NCBI GenBank assembly: GCA_000027065.2 | Contig: FN543093.2 | Location: 2,608,074 to 2,672,073 of the forward strand | Length of the DNA stretch: 64,000 bases | Direction of reading: 5' to 3' | Source of the DNA: Cronobacter turicensis z3032 | GTDB lineage: Bacteria > Pseudomonadota > Gammaproteobacteria > Enterobacterales > Enterobacteriaceae | Part shown: in pieces, positions 46,073-57,877 of the stretch | How positions within the stretch are numbered: the first letter of the stretch is position 1 | How the letters are laid out: every line of letters begins with the position of its first letter | Notes under the pieces: model-generated | The model's database searches: none | Seen by the model: the letters and a program-made list of their open reading frames with translations, nothing else | What the model was told of the DNA's origin: nothing | Position numbers and translations under genes: made by a program

Positions 46073-47548
46073 TTATTCGAATTCGTTCCAGGAGCGGCCA
46101 TCGCGTGTGATCATCGCTACCGAGGCGACAGGGCCCCAGGTGCCGGCCTGATACGGTTTCGGCGCATCGTTGTCCGCCGCCCAGGCTTCGGTGATGGAAT
46201 CGACCCACTTCCAGGCCTCTTCCACTTCATCACGACGCACGAACAGCGCCTGGATGCCGCGCATGGTTTCCAGCAGCAGACGCTCGTAGGCATCGGCCAG
46301 ATGGCTTTCATTGAAGGTTTCGGAATAGCTCAGATCGAGTTTGGTGATTTGCAGGTTGTGCTTGTGATCCAGTCCCGGCACTTTGTTCAGCACCTGGATA
46401 TCCACGCCTTCGTCCGGCTGCAGACGGATAGTCAGCTTGTTCTGCGGCAGATCCTGCCAGGAATCTTTAAACAGATTCAGCTCCGGCGTTTTGAAATAGA
46501 CCACGACTTCAGAGCATTTGGTCGGCAGACGCTTACCGGTACGCAGGTAGAACGGCACGCCAGCCCAGCGCCAGTTGTCGATGTCGACGCGGATAGCCAC
46601 AAAGGTTTCCGTATGGCTGGTCTTGTTGGCGCCCTCTTCTTCCAGGTAGCCCGGCACTTTTTTGCCCTGGGCAAAACCCGCGGTGTACTGGCCGCGCACG
46701 GTTTTCTCACGCACGTTGGAGCGGTCGATACGGCGCAGCGAGCGCAGTACTTTCACTTTTTCGTCGCGAATGCTGTCGGCGGTCAGATCAGATGGCGGCG
46801 ACATCGCAATCATGCAGAGAATTTGCAGCAGGTGGTTCTGGATCATGTCGCGCATCTGGCCCGCCTGATCGAAATAGCCCCAGCGGCCTTCGATGCCCAC
46901 TTCTTCGGCCACGGTGATTTCCACGTGATCGATAGTGCGGTTGTCCCAGTTATTGACGAACAGCGAGTTCGCAAAACGCAGCGCCAGCAGGTTCAGCACC
47001 GTCTCTTTACCGAGGTAATGGTCGATACGGTAGACCTGGCACTCTTCGAAGAATTTACCCACCTGATCGTTGATCTCGCGGGAGGTTTCAAGCGAGGTGC
47101 CGAGCGGTTTTTCCATGACCACGCGCGCCGGTTTGGCGTTAAGCTTCGCCGCGCCGAGACCTTCGCAGATCGCGCCGAACGTGCTTGGCGGCATCGCGAA
47201 ATAGTTAATGGTGACGCGGTTTTTCTGATCCAGCATTTTGCCGAGACGAGTAAACGCGGCGGTGTCATTGACGTCCAGATTACAGAAATCGAGACGGCCG
47301 CTGAGGGTATCCCACAGGGCTTCGTCGATTTTCTCTTTCATGAAGGTTTCAAGCGCTTCACGGACGACTTTGGTATAGGCTTCTTTATCCCAGTCCGCGC
47401 GGCCTACCCCCAGAATGCGGGTATCCGGATGGATTTGGCCCGCTTTTTCCAGCTGATACAGGGAAGGCAACAGTTTTCGGCGCGCCAGATCGCCTTTGGC
47501 GCCGAAAATCACTAAGTCGCACGCCTGCGCTGTTTGCGTTACCGCCAT
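46073..47548 (-). CDS. zwf: Glucose-6-phosphate 1-dehydrogenase
   Basis: 491 residues, the E. coli length. Oxidises glucose 6-phosphate to 6-phosphogluconolactone with NADP+, feeding both the pentose phosphate and Entner-Doudoroff routes. Rossmann start [12 protein letters not shown] and the signature RIDHYLGKE with the catalytic His are visible. ATG with GAGGAGAAAGAC upstream. HexR site at 47593-47607. Divergent from hexR. Confidence 0.97.
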   Translation of the reverse strand: MAVTQTAQACDLVIFGAKGDLARRKLLPSLYQLEKAGQIHPDTRILGVGRADWDKEAYTKVVREALETFMKEKIDEALWDTLSGRLDFCNLDVNDTAAFTRLGKMLDQKNRVTINYFAMPPSTFGAICEGLGAAKLNAKPARVVMEKPLGTSLETSREINDQVGKFFEECQVYRIDHYLGKETVLNLLALRFANSLFVNNWDNRTIDHVEITVAEEVGIEGRWGYFDQAGQMRDMIQNHLLQILCMIAMSPPSDLTADSIRDEKVKVLRSLRRIDRSNVREKTVRGQYTAGFAQGKKVPGYLEEEGANKTSHTETFVAIRVDIDNWRWAGVPFYLRTGKRLPTKCSEVVVYFKTPELNLFKDSWQDLPQNKLTIRLQPDEGVDIQVLNKVPGLDHKHNLQITKLDLSYSETFNESHLADAYERLLLETMRGIQALFVRRDEVEEAWKWVDSITEAWAADNDAPKPYQAGTWGPVASVAMITRDGRSWNEFE

Positions 47549-47901
47549 GTCTTTCTCCTCGTTTCGGAATACCTGTCGGGACAGGTCATCATTGTAATTT
47601 TCTTACACTGCACTCTACTGCTTTTAAGACTTTCAGGATACTCCTAAGCGTCCGGCGTCGGTCACTAAAGCGCCACGCGCCGCGGTGATCGCTGAGAAAT
47701 TGGGCCGTCGCGCCCGGCTGGCGCTTTTTACGGCATCGCCGCCATAACAAAATCAGACAGCGATCATGTTATGAAAAAAAACAACAACATTGTCTTTAGA
47801 CGCCAGCCCGCACCTGTACTATCAGGAGTATATTCTTGATAAAACTAATCGTCGTTTCCCAATCGTGTGAAATGACTCTTTCTGCGGGTCTCATGTTAGC
47901 A
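47549..47901. other. Divergent control region zwf/hexR
   Basis: 353 bp without a gene. Contains the zwf ribosome site and the HexR operator at 47593-47607. No second HexR palindrome is evident nearer to hexR. Confidence 0.6.
47593..47607 (-). promoter_or_regulatory. HexR operator of zwf
   Basis: TGTAATTTTCTTACA: TGTAA and TTACA arms in the right spacing, 12 of 15 positions matching the HexR consensus. It lies 45 bp before the zwf start. HexR releases DNA on binding KDPG. Confidence 0.8.
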
Positions 47902-48768
47902 ATGAACATGCTGGAAAAGATCCAGTCGCAACTGGAACATCTGAGTAAATCTGAACGCAAAGTCGCCGAAGTGATACTGGAATCGCCTTCACAGGCCATT
48001 CATTCGAGTATCGCGACGCTGGCAAGCGAGGCGGGCGTCAGCGAGCCGACCGTCAACCGCTTCTGCCGGAGCCTTGAGACCAAAGGCTTTCCCGATTTCA
48101 AACTACATCTCGCCCAGAGCCTCGCCAACGGCACGCCGTATGTGAATCGCAACGTCGATGAAGATGACAGCGTCGAAGCCTATACCACCAAAATTTTCGA
48201 ATCGGCGATGGCGAGCCTCGATCACGTGCGCCAGTCGCTTGATATGGCGACGGTGAACCGGGCCGTGGATATGCTCACCCAGGCGAAGAAAATCGCGTTT
48301 TTCGGGCTGGGCTCTTCCGCGGCCGTGGCGCATGACGCCATGAATAAATTCTTTCGCTTCAACGTCCCTGTCGTCTATTCCGACGATATCGTAGTACAGC
48401 GCATGAGCTGCATGAACGGCGGCCCCGATGACGTCGTGGTGCTGATTTCGCACACCGGGCGCACCAAAAGCCTGGTGGAGCTGGCGCGACTCGCCCGTGA
48501 CAACGATGCGCTGGTGCTGGCGATCACCTCGCGCGGTTCACCACTCGCCCGCGAAGCGAGCCTCGCCCTGCTGCTGGACGTGCCGGAAGATACCGACATC
48601 TATATGCCGATGGTATCGCGGCTTGCGCAACTGACGGTGATTGATGTGCTGGCGACCGGGTTTACGCTGCGCCGCGGGGCAAAATTCCGGGATAACTTGA
48701 AGCGGGTCAAAGAAGCGCTCAAGGAATCGCGTTTTGATAAGAGCTTACTGATTTCTGACGACCAGTAA
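47902..48768 (+). CDS. hexR: RpiR-family regulator HexR
   Basis: 288 residues (E. coli 289). An N-terminal RpiR helix-turn-helix (about 1-77, ASEAGVSEPTVNRFCRS) and a C-terminal SIS sugar-phosphate domain (about 120-255) with FGLGSSAAVAHDA and SHTGRTKSL. It senses KDPG and controls zwf, edd-eda and related genes. The ATG at 47902 follows homologues (MNMLEKIQ); no good ribosome site precedes it and two in-frame starts lie upstream. Between it and zwf is a 353-bp divergent control region. Confidence 0.94.
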   Translation: MNMLEKIQSQLEHLSKSERKVAEVILESPSQAIHSSIATLASEAGVSEPTVNRFCRSLETKGFPDFKLHLAQSLANGTPYVNRNVDEDDSVEAYTTKIFESAMASLDHVRQSLDMATVNRAVDMLTQAKKIAFFGLGSSAAVAHDAMNKFFRFNVPVVYSDDIVVQRMSCMNGGPDDVVVLISHTGRTKSLVELARLARDNDALVLAITSRGSPLAREASLALLLDVPEDTDIYMPMVSRLAQLTVIDVLATGFTLRRGAKFRDNLKRVKEALKESRFDKSLLISDDQ

Positions 48769-48897
48769 GCATTTCTATAACAAAGTTGTAACTTATAAAG
48801 CCATTCGGTTATGGTTTGTGTCTCTATTCGAAACAGGCCACCGCGCCGAATTTATGTTCACGCAACACCAAAGTTGTTTCAGTCAACGGAGTAATAC

Positions 48898-50340
48898 ATG
48901 TCCAGACGGCTTCGCAGAACCAAAATCGTTACCACGTTAGGCCCGGCTACCGACCGCGATAATAACCTGGAAAAAATTATCGCCGCCGGCGCGAACGTAG
49001 TACGTATGAACTTCTCGCACGGGACGCCGGAAGATCATCAGCTTCGCGCTGATAAAGTCCGCGAGATCGCGGCCAAACTGGGACGCCACGTCGCTATTCT
49101 TGGCGACCTTCAGGGACCGAAAATTCGCGTCTCCACCTTTAAAGAAGGCAAAGTTTTCCTCAATATTGGCGATAAATTCCTGCTCGACGCCAACCTCGGC
49201 AAAGGCGAAGGCGATAAAGAAAAAGTCGGTATCGACTACAAAGGCCTGCCGGCGGACGTGGTGCCTGGCGACATCCTGCTGCTGGATGATGGCCGTGTGC
49301 AGCTGAAAGTGCTGGATGTTCAGGGCATGCAAGTCTTTACCGAAGTCACCGTGGGCGGCCCGCTGTCGAATAACAAGGGCATTAACAAGCTGGGCGGCGG
49401 TCTTTCCGCTGAGGCGCTGACTGAAAAAGACAAAGCGGACATTATCACCGCGGCGAAAATCGGCGTGGATTATCTGGCCGTCTCCTTCCCGCGTTGCGGC
49501 GAAGATCTGAACTATGCCCGCCGCCTGGCGCGCGATGCAGGCTGCGACGCCAAAATTTGTGCCAAAGTCGAGCGCGCCGAAGCGGTGTGCAGCAATGAAG
49601 CGATGGATGACATCATTCTGGCGTCTGACGTGGTGATGGTCGCGCGCGGCGATCTGGGCGTTGAAATCGGCGACCCGGAGCTGGTCGGCATCCAGAAAAC
49701 CCTCATTCGTCGTGCCCGTAAGCTGAATCGTGCCGTCATTACCGCGACACAGATGATGGAATCGATGATCACCAACCCGATGCCGACCCGTGCGGAAGTG
49801 ATGGACGTGGCGAACGCCGTGCTGGACGGCACCGACGCCGTCATGCTGTCAGCTGAAACCGCCGCGGGCCAGTACCCGGCAGAAACCGTTTCAGCCATGG
49901 CGCGCGTCTGTCTCGGCGCGGAGAAAATCCCAAGCATCAACGTGTCCAAACACCGTCTGGACGTTGAATTTGATAACGTCGAAGAAGCGATTGCGATGTC
50001 GGCCATGTACGCCGCCAACCACCTGAAAGGCGTGAGCGCGATTATCACCATGACCGAATCGGGCCGTACGGCGCTGATGACGTCCCGTATCAGCTCCGGT
50101 CTGCCGATTTTCGCTATGTCCCGCCATGAGCGCACCCTGAACCTCACCGCGCTCTATCGCGGCGTGACGCCGGTCTATTTCGACAGCGCCAACGACGGCG
50201 TGGCGGCGGCGCAGGATGCCGTTAATCTGCTGCGTGACAAAGGCTATCTGGTGACCGGCGATCTGGTTATCGTTACCCAGGGCGATATGATGGGCACCAC
50301 CGGCAGCACCAACACCACGCGCGTGCTGACCGTCGAGTAA
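48898..50340 (+). CDS. pykA: Pyruvate kinase II
   Basis: 480 residues, the E. coli length. Converts phosphoenolpyruvate and ADP to pyruvate and ATP; the AMP/ribose 5-phosphate-activated isozyme. Visible: [11 protein letters not shown], the barrel motif [12 protein letters not shown], the lysine/Mg segment [10 protein letters not shown] and [12 protein letters not shown] with GGAG about 8 nt upstream. It stands 129 bp after hexR. Confidence 0.97.
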   Translation: MSRRLRRTKIVTTLGPATDRDNNLEKIIAAGANVVRMNFSHGTPEDHQLRADKVREIAAKLGRHVAILGDLQGPKIRVSTFKEGKVFLNIGDKFLLDANLGKGEGDKEKVGIDYKGLPADVVPGDILLLDDGRVQLKVLDVQGMQVFTEVTVGGPLSNNKGINKLGGGLSAEALTEKDKADIITAAKIGVDYLAVSFPRCGEDLNYARRLARDAGCDAKICAKVERAEAVCSNEAMDDIILASDVVMVARGDLGVEIGDPELVGIQKTLIRRARKLNRAVITATQMMESMITNPMPTRAEVMDVANAVLDGTDAVMLSAETAAGQYPAETVSAMARVCLGAEKIPSINVSKHRLDVEFDNVEEAIAMSAMYAANHLKGVSAIITMTESGRTALMTSRISSGLPIFAMSRHERTLNLTALYRGVTPVYFDSANDGVAAAQDAVNLLRDKGYLVTGDLVIVTQGDMMGTTGSTNTTRVLTVE

Positions 50341-50349
50341 ACCTCATAA

Positions 50350-50371
50350 AAAAGGGGCCTGCGCCCCTTTT
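50350..50371 (+). terminator. First terminator after pykA
   Basis: AAAAGGGGC (50350-50358) pairs with GCCCCTTTT (50363-50371), loop CTGC. Confidence 0.85.
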
Positions 50372-50381
50372 CGTAATGCAT

Positions 50382-50408
50382 AAGCCGCTCGCTCTGAGCG
50401 GCTTTTTT
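50382..50408. terminator. Shared terminator between pykA and lpxM
   Basis: AAGCCGCTC (50382-50390) pairs with GAGCGGCTT (50396-50404), loop GCTCT, then T6 on the plus strand. It overlaps the last two bases of lpxM and serves as second terminator for pykA. Its minus-strand T-run is short. Confidence 0.8.
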
Positions 50409-51375
50409 ATTTCGGATAGAGATCTTTGCGGCGGTACGGCTCAATCTCGCCCTCTTTGCGCGTTTTCAGAAGCTTGAGGATCCAGGCGTACTGCTCCGGA
50501 TGCGGGCCGACAAAATGCTCCACCTCTTCGTTCATGCGGCGCGCCAGCGTCACGTCATCGGCATCCATCAGGTCATCCATCGGCGGGCGCACCAGCACGT
50601 CCAGACGGTGCGTTGTGCCGTTATAGACCGGGAAAAGCGGGATCACGCGCGCGCGGCAGACTTTCATCAGGCGGCCCACCGCAGGCAGCGTCGCTTTGTA
50701 GGTCGCGAAGAAATCGACAAATTCGCTCTGCTCCGGTCCGTGGTCTTCATCCGGCAGGTAGTAGCCCCAGAAGCCGTCGCGTACCGATTTGATAAACGGC
50801 TTAATGCCGTCCTGGCGGGCATGCAGACGACCGCCAAAACGCAGGCGGACTTTATTCCAGACATAATCCAGCAGCCGGTTGCCCTGATGATGGAACATCG
50901 CCGCCACGTGTACGCCGCGCGAGGCCAGCAGCATCGCCGGAATATCCACGCCCCAGCCGTGCGGGACGAGCAGGATCACACTCTCTTTGCTTTCCAGCAT
51001 CTCGTTGAGAATGGCTTCGCCGTGCCAGTCGACGCGGCTGAGCACTTTTTCCGGGCCGCGCAGCGCCAGCTCGGCCATGAAGACCATCGACTGCGGCGCC
51101 GTGGCGAACATATTGTCGATAATCGCTTCACGCTGCGCCTCGGAGAGCGCCGGGAAGCAATAAAACAGGTTGATGCGCGCGCGACGGCGGGCGCTCTTGC
51201 CAAACTTCCCTGCCAGCCGCCCGACTTTACCGAGCAGCGGATCGCGAAAAGACGGCGGCGTCAGAGCCAGCGCCGCGCAGGCGCCAATCCCAAGCCAGGA
51301 GCCCCAGTAGCGCGGATGCAGGAACGCACGCTCAAAGGTGGGTATGTATTCACTTTTTGTTTTTGTTGGGTCCAT
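50407..51375 (-). CDS. lpxM: Lipid A myristoyltransferase LpxM (MsbB)
   Basis: 322 residues (E. coli 323). Adds a secondary myristate (or similar) to the 3'-position acyl chain of Kdo2-lipid A. The HX4D acyltransferase motif HGWGVD is at about 138-143; an N-terminal hydrophobic anchor lies at about 22-42. The acyl-chain-specific pocket cannot be judged by eye. Confidence 0.95.
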   Translation of the reverse strand: MDPTKTKSEYIPTFERAFLHPRYWGSWLGIGACAALALTPPSFRDPLLGKVGRLAGKFGKSARRRARINLFYCFPALSEAQREAIIDNMFATAPQSMVFMAELALRGPEKVLSRVDWHGEAILNEMLESKESVILLVPHGWGVDIPAMLLASRGVHVAAMFHHQGNRLLDYVWNKVRLRFGGRLHARQDGIKPFIKSVRDGFWGYYLPDEDHGPEQSEFVDFFATYKATLPAVGRLMKVCRARVIPLFPVYNGTTHRLDVLVRPPMDDLMDADDVTLARRMNEEVEHFVGPHPEQYAWILKLLKTRKEGEIEPYRRKDLYPK

Positions 51376-51456
51376 GACGGTTCTCAGGCCAGAGCCGGGT
51401 AATCAAAAGAGAAAATAATGAAGGAGTTTAGCGGCGCGAAGGCCGTCAGACAAAAT

Positions 51457-51484
51457 AAAAAGCCGGCGCGCGAAGGCACCGGCT
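51457..51484 (-). terminator. Terminator of mepM
   Basis: AGCCGG (51461-51466) pairs with CCGGCT (51479-51484) with extra G/C pairing inside; on the minus strand it ends in TTTTTATTTT, 17 nt after the mepM stop. Confidence 0.85.
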
Positions 51485-51500
51485 GTTAATTGCCGCGCTT

Positions 51501-52832
51501 TTAATCAAGCGTCAGTTGCGGCACCACTTGTTTAACCTGCGCCAGGTAATCGCTGCGATCCGAACCGGTAAGCCCTTCAGAGCGCGGCAGTTTGGCGGTC
51601 AGCGGGTTAACGGCCTGCTGGTTGATCCACATTTCATAGTGCAGGTGCGGGCCGGTAGAGCGGCCGGTGTTGCCGGAAAGCGCGATGCGATCGCCGCGTT
51701 TCACTTTCTGGCCCGGTTTCACCAGCAGCTTCTTCAGGTGCATATAGCGTGTGGTATAGGTGCGGCCATGACGGATAGCGACATAATACCCCGCCGCCCC
51801 GCTACGCTTCGCCATGACCACCTCGCCATCGCCCACGGCCAGTACCGGCGTACCTTGCGGCATCGCGAAATCGACGCCTTTATGCGGCGCGACACGCCCG
51901 GTCACCGGATTCAGACGGCGCGGGTTGAAGTTAGAGGAGACGCGGAACTGACGCGACGTCGGGAAGCGCATAAAGCCTTTGGCAAGGCCGGAGCCGTTGC
52001 GGTCATAGAATTTGCCGTCTTCCGCGCGGATCGCATAGTAATCTTTACCGGACGAACGCAGACGCACGCCGAGCAGCTGGCTCTGTTCGCGCTTGCCGTC
52101 GAGCATTTCACGCGACATCAGCACCGAGAACTCGTCGCCCTTTTTCAGCTTGCGGAAGTCCATCTGCCACTGCATCGCTTTGATAACCGCGCTGATCTCC
52201 GCGCTGGTGAGCCCCGCCTCTTTAGCGCTGGCGACAAAGCTGCCGCCGACGGTGCCTTTCATGACGTTATTGACCCAGTCGCCCTGCTGCACTTCGCTGC
52301 TCATTTTAAAGCCGCCGGCAGGCGTGCGGTCATAGGTGCGGGTTTCGCGGCGCGACATCTCCCAGGTCAGGCGCTGTAACTCGCCGCTGTCGGTAAGCGT
52401 CCAGGAGATTTGCTGGCCGATTTTAAGGTTACGCAGGTCTTTATCGACCGACGCGAGCTGGCTGATATCCCCCATGTCGATACCGTACTGGTTAAGCACG
52501 CTGCTTAAGGTATCGCCGGTGGAGACTACATATTCATGCACCCCGGCTTCGCCGGCGGTTTTATCGTCAAGTTCATCCTGCGGAATAGCTTCGTCATCTT
52601 CTGGTGCTGCCTGATCGATAGGCTCGCTCGCCTCCGGCAGCAGAGAGCGGATCTCGCTCTTACGCAGCTCGATGGTTTTAACGACAGGCGCCGATTCAGA
52701 TTCGGGGTGGTAAATGTACGGCCGCCAGACGGCGACCGCGAGTGTGAGAACTGTAAGAGACCCCAGCATAACGCGATGGGGTCGTGGCAGGTTGTTAAAT
52801 GCCAGGGCGACAGAGCGGGCTATCTGTTGCAC
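51501..52832 (-). CDS. mepM: Murein DD-endopeptidase MepM (YebA)
   Basis: 443 residues (E. coli 440). One N-terminal helix (about 20-38), an OapA/LysM-like region (about 95-145, HEYVVSTGDTLSSVL), and a C-terminal M23 lysostaphin-type domain (about 310-405) with zinc ligands in HKGVDFA and HLHYE. It cuts D-Ala-meso-DAP crosslinks for cell-wall growth. GTG start at 52832, with AGGAAG 7 nt upstream. Confidence 0.96.
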   Translation of the reverse strand: MQQIARSVALAFNNLPRPHRVMLGSLTVLTLAVAVWRPYIYHPESESAPVVKTIELRKSEIRSLLPEASEPIDQAAPEDDEAIPQDELDDKTAGEAGVHEYVVSTGDTLSSVLNQYGIDMGDISQLASVDKDLRNLKIGQQISWTLTDSGELQRLTWEMSRRETRTYDRTPAGGFKMSSEVQQGDWVNNVMKGTVGGSFVASAKEAGLTSAEISAVIKAMQWQMDFRKLKKGDEFSVLMSREMLDGKREQSQLLGVRLRSSGKDYYAIRAEDGKFYDRNGSGLAKGFMRFPTSRQFRVSSNFNPRRLNPVTGRVAPHKGVDFAMPQGTPVLAVGDGEVVMAKRSGAAGYYVAIRHGRTYTTRYMHLKKLLVKPGQKVKRGDRIALSGNTGRSTGPHLHYEMWINQQAVNPLTAKLPRSEGLTGSDRSDYLAQVKQVVPQLTLD

Positions 52833-52847
52833 GTATCCACTTCCTCG

Positions 52848-53792
52848 TTAATCTCCTTTCAGGCAGCTGGCATATTGGTTAGATAACTGAGTCAGGAACT
52901 GCATGTAGCTGTCCTTACCCAGGCTGACAGACGTTCCCAGCGGGTCGAGCGTTCCCATTCGAACTTTCGTGCCCCTGGCAACGGCTTCAATCACCGCTGG
53001 CCTGAACTGTGGCTCAGCAAAAACGCATTCTGCTTTTTGCTCAACCAACTGTGTTCTTATTTCATGTAAACGCTGCGCACCAGGCTGGATTTCGGGATTC
53101 ACGGTAAAATGGCCGAGCGATGTCAGGCCGTAATGTTTTTCGTAATAGCCATAAGCGTCATGAAAAACGAAGTATCCTTTCCCTTTCAGCGGTGCCAGCT
53201 CGTTCGCCACCTGTTTGTCTGTTCGGGCCAGTTCGGCCTCGAAGCGCTGGAGGTTGGCGTCCAGTTTGGCTTTGCTTTGCGGCATAAGTTCCACTAATTT
53301 TTCGTGGATTGCAACCGCCGACGCCCGGGCGATTTCCGGCGACAGCCAGATGTGCATGTTATAATCGCCATGATGGTGATGTTCGTCACTTTCTGCGCCA
53401 TGATGAGCGTGATCTTCATGCTCGTCATCGTCATCATCAACGCCTTTCATCAGCAGCGGTTTCACAGAAGCGAGCTCAGCCAGCGCCAGATTTTTTTGTG
53501 CGGGTAGCGCCTTCACGGATTTATCCATAAAGGCTTCCATGTCAGGACCGATCCAGACCACTAAATCCGCTTTCTGTAAGCGTTTAACATCGGAAGGGCG
53601 CAGCGCATAGTCATGCTCTGACGCGCCGTCTGGCAGGAGAACTTCGGTGGGAGTCACGCCATCGGCGATAGCCGCGGCGATAAAGCCTACCGGCTTAAGC
53701 GAAGCGACCACGGCGGCCTGAGCGCTGGTGGCTGCGCCACCCAGGATTGCTGCACTGAGTGCAGCGCAAAGAAGCGTATTTTTATGTAACAT
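52848..53792 (-). CDS. znuA: Periplasmic zinc-binding protein ZnuA
   Basis: 314 residues. A signal peptide (about 1-27, ending TSAQA), cluster A-I solute-binding fold with three ligand histidines, and a charged Asp/Glu/His-rich loop (about 117-145) typical of zinc-binding ZnuA. It hands Zn2+ to ZnuB. The ATG at 53792 is preferred over upstream in-frame starts (to 53918), which lie beyond the Zur box. Divergent from znuCB; mepM follows 15 nt after its stop. Confidence 0.95.
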   Translation of the reverse strand: MLHKNTLLCAALSAAILGGAATSAQAAVVASLKPVGFIAAAIADGVTPTEVLLPDGASEHDYALRPSDVKRLQKADLVVWIGPDMEAFMDKSVKALPAQKNLALAELASVKPLLMKGVDDDDDEHEDHAHHGAESDEHHHHGDYNMHIWLSPEIARASAVAIHEKLVELMPQSKAKLDANLQRFEAELARTDKQVANELAPLKGKGYFVFHDAYGYYEKHYGLTSLGHFTVNPEIQPGAQRLHEIRTQLVEQKAECVFAEPQFRPAVIEAVARGTKVRMGTLDPLGTSVSLGKDSYMQFLTQLSNQYASCLKGD

Positions 53793-53821
53793 AATGCGAC
53801 TTATCATCGTTATGAATGTTG

Positions 53822-53843
53822 GAAGTGTGATATTATAACATTC
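53822..53843. promoter_or_regulatory. Zur box between znuA and znuCB
   Basis: A 22-bp near-palindrome starting GAAGTGTGATA and ending TATAACATTC matches the enterobacterial Zur operator of the znu locus almost exactly (read on the minus strand it begins GAATGTTATAATATC). It lies 30 bp before znuA and 27 bp before znuC, so it controls both directions. Confidence 0.9.
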
Positions 53844-53870
53844 GAAAACTTCTGCAATCACTAAATTGCC

Positions 53871-54626
53871 ATGACTAATCTTGTATCGCTTCAGAATGTT
53901 AGCGTCTCCTTCGGGCAACGCCGCGTTTTATCTGACATTTCTTTAACACTGACGGGTGGCCGCATCCTGACATTGCTGGGCCCCAACGGCGCCGGAAAAT
54001 CGACGCTGGTAAAAGTGGTTCTTGGGCTGGTAGCACCCGATGAAGGGGTTATCAAGCGTGAACCCCAGTTGCGCATCGGCTACGTGCCGCAAAAGTTGCA
54101 CCTCGACGCCACCCTGCCGCTCACGGTCAGTCGTTTTTTACGTCTGCGCCCCGGCACCCGCAAAGCGGATATCCTGCCTGCGCTCAAGCGCGTCCAGGCC
54201 GGGCACCTCATCGACGCCCCGATGCAGAAACTCTCGGGCGGCGAAACCCAGCGCGTGCTGCTGGCGCGCGCCCTGCTCAACCAACCGCAACTGCTGGTGC
54301 TCGACGAACCGACCCAGGGCGTGGATGTCAACGGCCAGGTGGCGCTGTATGATTTAATCAACCAGTTACGTAATGAACTCAACTGCGGCGTGCTGATGGT
54401 GTCGCACGACTTGCATCTGGTGATGGCCAAGACCGACGAAGTGCTGTGTCTGAACCATCACATTTGCTGCTCCGGCGCGCCGGAAGTTATCTCCACTCAC
54501 CCCGAATTTATCTCTATGTTTGGCCCGCGCGGCGCAGAGCAACTGGGGATTTATCGTCACGAACATAACCACCGTCACGATTTGCAGGGACGGATTATTC
54601 TGCGCAAGGGAAATGGCTCGTTATGA
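53871..54626 (+). CDS. znuC: Zinc ABC transporter ATPase ZnuC
   Basis: 251 residues, the E. coli length. Walker [10 protein letters not shown] (about 36-44), signature LSGGETQR (about 121-128), Walker [11 protein letters not shown] (about 141-150) and the H-loop VSHDLH. A His-rich C-terminus (HEHNHRHD) is typical of ZnuC and may sense zinc. The stop overlaps the znuB start as ATGA. No Shine-Dalgarno site is visible before the ATG. Confidence 0.96.
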   Translation: MTNLVSLQNVSVSFGQRRVLSDISLTLTGGRILTLLGPNGAGKSTLVKVVLGLVAPDEGVIKREPQLRIGYVPQKLHLDATLPLTVSRFLRLRPGTRKADILPALKRVQAGHLIDAPMQKLSGGETQRVLLARALLNQPQLLVLDEPTQGVDVNGQVALYDLINQLRNELNCGVLMVSHDLHLVMAKTDEVLCLNHHICCSGAPEVISTHPEFISMFGPRGAEQLGIYRHEHNHRHDLQGRIILRKGNGSL

Positions 54627-55408
54627 TTGAACTTCTGCTTCCCGGCTGGATGGCCGGTATGCTGCTGGCCTGCGCCGCAGGCCCGCTGGGCTCATTCGTG
54701 GTCTGGCGCCGGATGTCTTATTTTGGCGATACGCTGGCGCACGCTTCGCTCCTCGGCGTGGCGTTCGGGCTGCTGTTTGATGTCAATCCGTTTTATGCGG
54801 TGATTGTCGTCACGCTGATGCTGGCGGGCGGGCTGGTGTGGCTTGAGAAGCGCCCGCATCTGGCGATCGACACGCTGCTTGGCATTATGGCGCACAGCGC
54901 GCTGTCGCTGGGTCTGGTAGTGGTGAGCCTGATGGGCAATATCCGTGTTGATTTAATGGCCTATCTGTTTGGCGATCTGCTGGCGGTGACGCCTGCCGAT
55001 CTGATCTCCGTGGGGCTCGGCGTCGCGGTTGTCCTCGGCGTGCTGTGCTGGCAGTGGCGCAATTTGCTCTCCATGACCATCAGCCCGGATCTGGCGTTTG
55101 TGGATGGCGTGCCCTTACAGCGCGTTAAAATTTTGCTGATGATGGTGACGGCCCTGACGATTGGCGTGGCAATGAAATTTGTCGGCGCGCTGATTATTAC
55201 GTCGCTGCTGATTATCCCGGCGGCCACGGCACGTCGTTTTGCCCGCACGCCGGAGCAGATGGCAGGCATTGCCGTCGTGCTTGGCATGGTGGCGGTGACC
55301 GGCGGCCTGACATTCTCCGCGTTCTACGACACGCCCGCCGGGCCGTCGGTAGTCCTGTGCGCGGCGCTGCTGTTTATTCTCAGCATGACGAAGCGCCCGC
55401 CTGCCTGA
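54623..55408 (+). CDS. znuB: Zinc ABC transporter permease ZnuB
   Basis: 261 residues, the E. coli length. Eight or so helices of the ABC-3 permease family. It forms the membrane channel of the ZnuABC importer. Overlaps znuC by 4 nt and is followed by a strong terminator. Confidence 0.96.
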   Translation: MIELLLPGWMAGMLLACAAGPLGSFVVWRRMSYFGDTLAHASLLGVAFGLLFDVNPFYAVIVVTLMLAGGLVWLEKRPHLAIDTLLGIMAHSALSLGLVVVSLMGNIRVDLMAYLFGDLLAVTPADLISVGLGVAVVLGVLCWQWRNLLSMTISPDLAFVDGVPLQRVKILLMMVTALTIGVAMKFVGALIITSLLIIPAATARRFARTPEQMAGIAVVLGMVAVTGGLTFSAFYDTPAGPSVVLCAALLFILSMTKRPPA

Positions 55409-55435
55409 CGCGGGCCGCCCGGTGAGCTTGTTAAC

Positions 55436-55463
55436 AAAAAAGCGCCCTGAGGGCGCTTTTTTT
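55436..55463. terminator. Bidirectional terminator between znuB and ruvB
   Basis: AAAAAGCGCCC (55437-55447) pairs with GGGCGCTTTTT (55451-55461), loop TGA. T-rich on the plus strand, A-rich before it, so it can end both convergent units. Confidence 0.92.
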
Positions 55464-55492
55464 ATGCATGGCTTTCACTCTCAACAGTGATG

Positions 55493-56506
<1,014 letters not shown>

Positions 56507-56511
56507 CTACC

Positions 56512-57123
56512 TCACAATGCCGCGCGCAGCGCTTCGCGAATCAGCGTTTCGCTGCTCGCATCCGGCTGGGCGACTTTACTGACCATACGACTGGCTTCCT
56601 GAGGTTTATAACCCAGCGACACCAGCGCGGCAACGGCTTCCGCCTCGGCATCATCCACCGCAGGGCTGGCAGGCGACGTCAGTACCAGATCCGCCGCTGG
56701 CGTGAAAAGATCGCCATGCAGACCCTTGAAGCGGTCTTTCATCTCCACCACCAGACGTTCGGCGGTTTTCTTGCCGATGCCCGGCAGTTTCACCAGCGCG
56801 GCTGGCTCTTCGCGCTCAACCGCGTTAACGAACTGCTGGGCGGACATGCCGGAGAGAATAGCCAGCGCCAGTTTCGGCCCGACGCCGTTCACTTTGATCA
56901 GTTCGCGAAACAGCGTGCGCTCTTGTTTGTTATTAAAGCCGAACAGTAAATGCGCGTCTTCACGCACCACAAAATGGGTGAAGACCACCGCTTCTTTGCC
57001 GGTTTCCGGCAATTCATAGAAGCAGGTCATCGGCATATGGATTTCATAACCGACGCCGCCCGCCTCCAGTAACACCAGCGGGGGCTGTTTTTCCAGTACG
57101 ATGCCTCTGAGTCTGCCTATCAC
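56512..57123 (-). CDS. ruvA: Holliday junction-binding protein RuvA
   Basis: 203 residues, the E. coli length. An OB-fold N-terminal domain, two helix-hairpin-helix motifs ([23 protein letters not shown]) and a C-terminal domain III that contacts RuvB. GTG start at 57123, with AGGAG 6 nt upstream; upstream in-frame ATGs extend into the promoter. LexA box at 57176-57191. Confidence 0.96.
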   Translation of the reverse strand: MIGRLRGIVLEKQPPLVLLEAGGVGYEIHMPMTCFYELPETGKEAVVFTHFVVREDAHLLFGFNNKQERTLFRELIKVNGVGPKLALAILSGMSAQQFVNAVEREEPAALVKLPGIGKKTAERLVVEMKDRFKGLHGDLFTPAADLVLTSPASPAVDDAEAEAVAALVSLGYKPQEASRMVSKVAQPDASSETLIREALRAAL

Positions 57124-57175
57124 GTTGCGCTCCTGCGTAGGGCTTATAAAGTTGCTGGCTATAATATAAAAAAAG

Positions 57176-57191
57176 CTGGACAGATATCCAG
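57176..57191 (-). promoter_or_regulatory. LexA (SOS) box of ruvAB
   Basis: CTGGACAGATATCCAG, a 16-bp palindrome with CTGGA/TCCAG arms, resembles the E. coli ruvA operators. A -10-like TATTAT lies just downstream on the minus strand. Confidence 0.88.
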
Positions 57192-57267
57192 TCAAGAAAT
57201 CGCGGCGCCGGTAAGGGATGTGACAGTTGCGAGTCGTCTCGCAAAGGAACGGTAACGCCGGTTACCG

Positions 57268-57789
57268 TTAGCGCAAACGCCCGCGCGCCAGATTCAGGCG
57301 CGATTCGCTGACCTGCATCGCGTTCTGGCTGACGTGGCAATGGGTAATGGCGATGGCGAGCGCATCCGCCGCATCCGCCTGCGGGTTAGCGGAGAGTTTC
57401 AGCAGCGTGCGCACCATATGCTGCACCTGGCTTTTTTCCGCGCTGCCGATGCCCACCACCGTTTGCTTCACCTGACGCGCCGCATATTCAAACACCGGCA
57501 GATCCTGGTTCACCGCCGCGACAATCGCCGCGCCGCGCGCCTGCCCAAGCTTGAGCGCCGAATCGGCGTTTTTCGCCATAAAGACCTGTTCGATAGCGAA
57601 ATAGTCGGGGTGGAACTGGGTGATGATTTCGCTGACGCCCGCGTAAATAAGCTTCAGACGAGAAGGCAAATCCGTGACGCTGGTGCGGATACAGCCGCTG
57701 CCGAGATAGGTCAGCTGGCGCCCGGTCTGGCGGATAACGCCGTAACCGGTGACGCGCGACCCCGGGTCGATGCCCAGAATAATGCTCAT
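57268..57789 (-). CDS. ruvC: Crossover junction endodeoxyribonuclease RuvC
   Basis: 173 residues, the E. coli length. RNase H-fold resolvase with its acidic active site (Asp7 in GIDPGSR, Glu in AIEQVF, Asp residues in ADAADALA). Cuts Holliday junctions held by RuvAB. ATG at 57789 with GGAGA before it; the upstream open frame is not supported. E. coli yebB, between ruvC and ruvA, is absent here. Confidence 0.97.
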   Translation of the reverse strand: MSIILGIDPGSRVTGYGVIRQTGRQLTYLGSGCIRTSVTDLPSRLKLIYAGVSEIITQFHPDYFAIEQVFMAKNADSALKLGQARGAAIVAAVNQDLPVFEYAARQVKQTVVGIGSAEKSQVQHMVRTLLKLSANPQADAADALAIAITHCHVSQNAMQVSESRLNLARGRLR

Positions 57790-57877
57790 TGCGCGTCTCC
57801 TGGAGAAAAGCCTGTGAGAACAAGAGAAGAGATCAGGCTGCGGACGTCGCCGCCCGCAGCCTGAAAGATGACGGGTA

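Noticed and set aside
48780..48810. HexR operator upstream of pykA (a TGTAACTTATAA segment)
   Set aside because: Only the left TGTAA half fits; the right half is missing at the proper distance.
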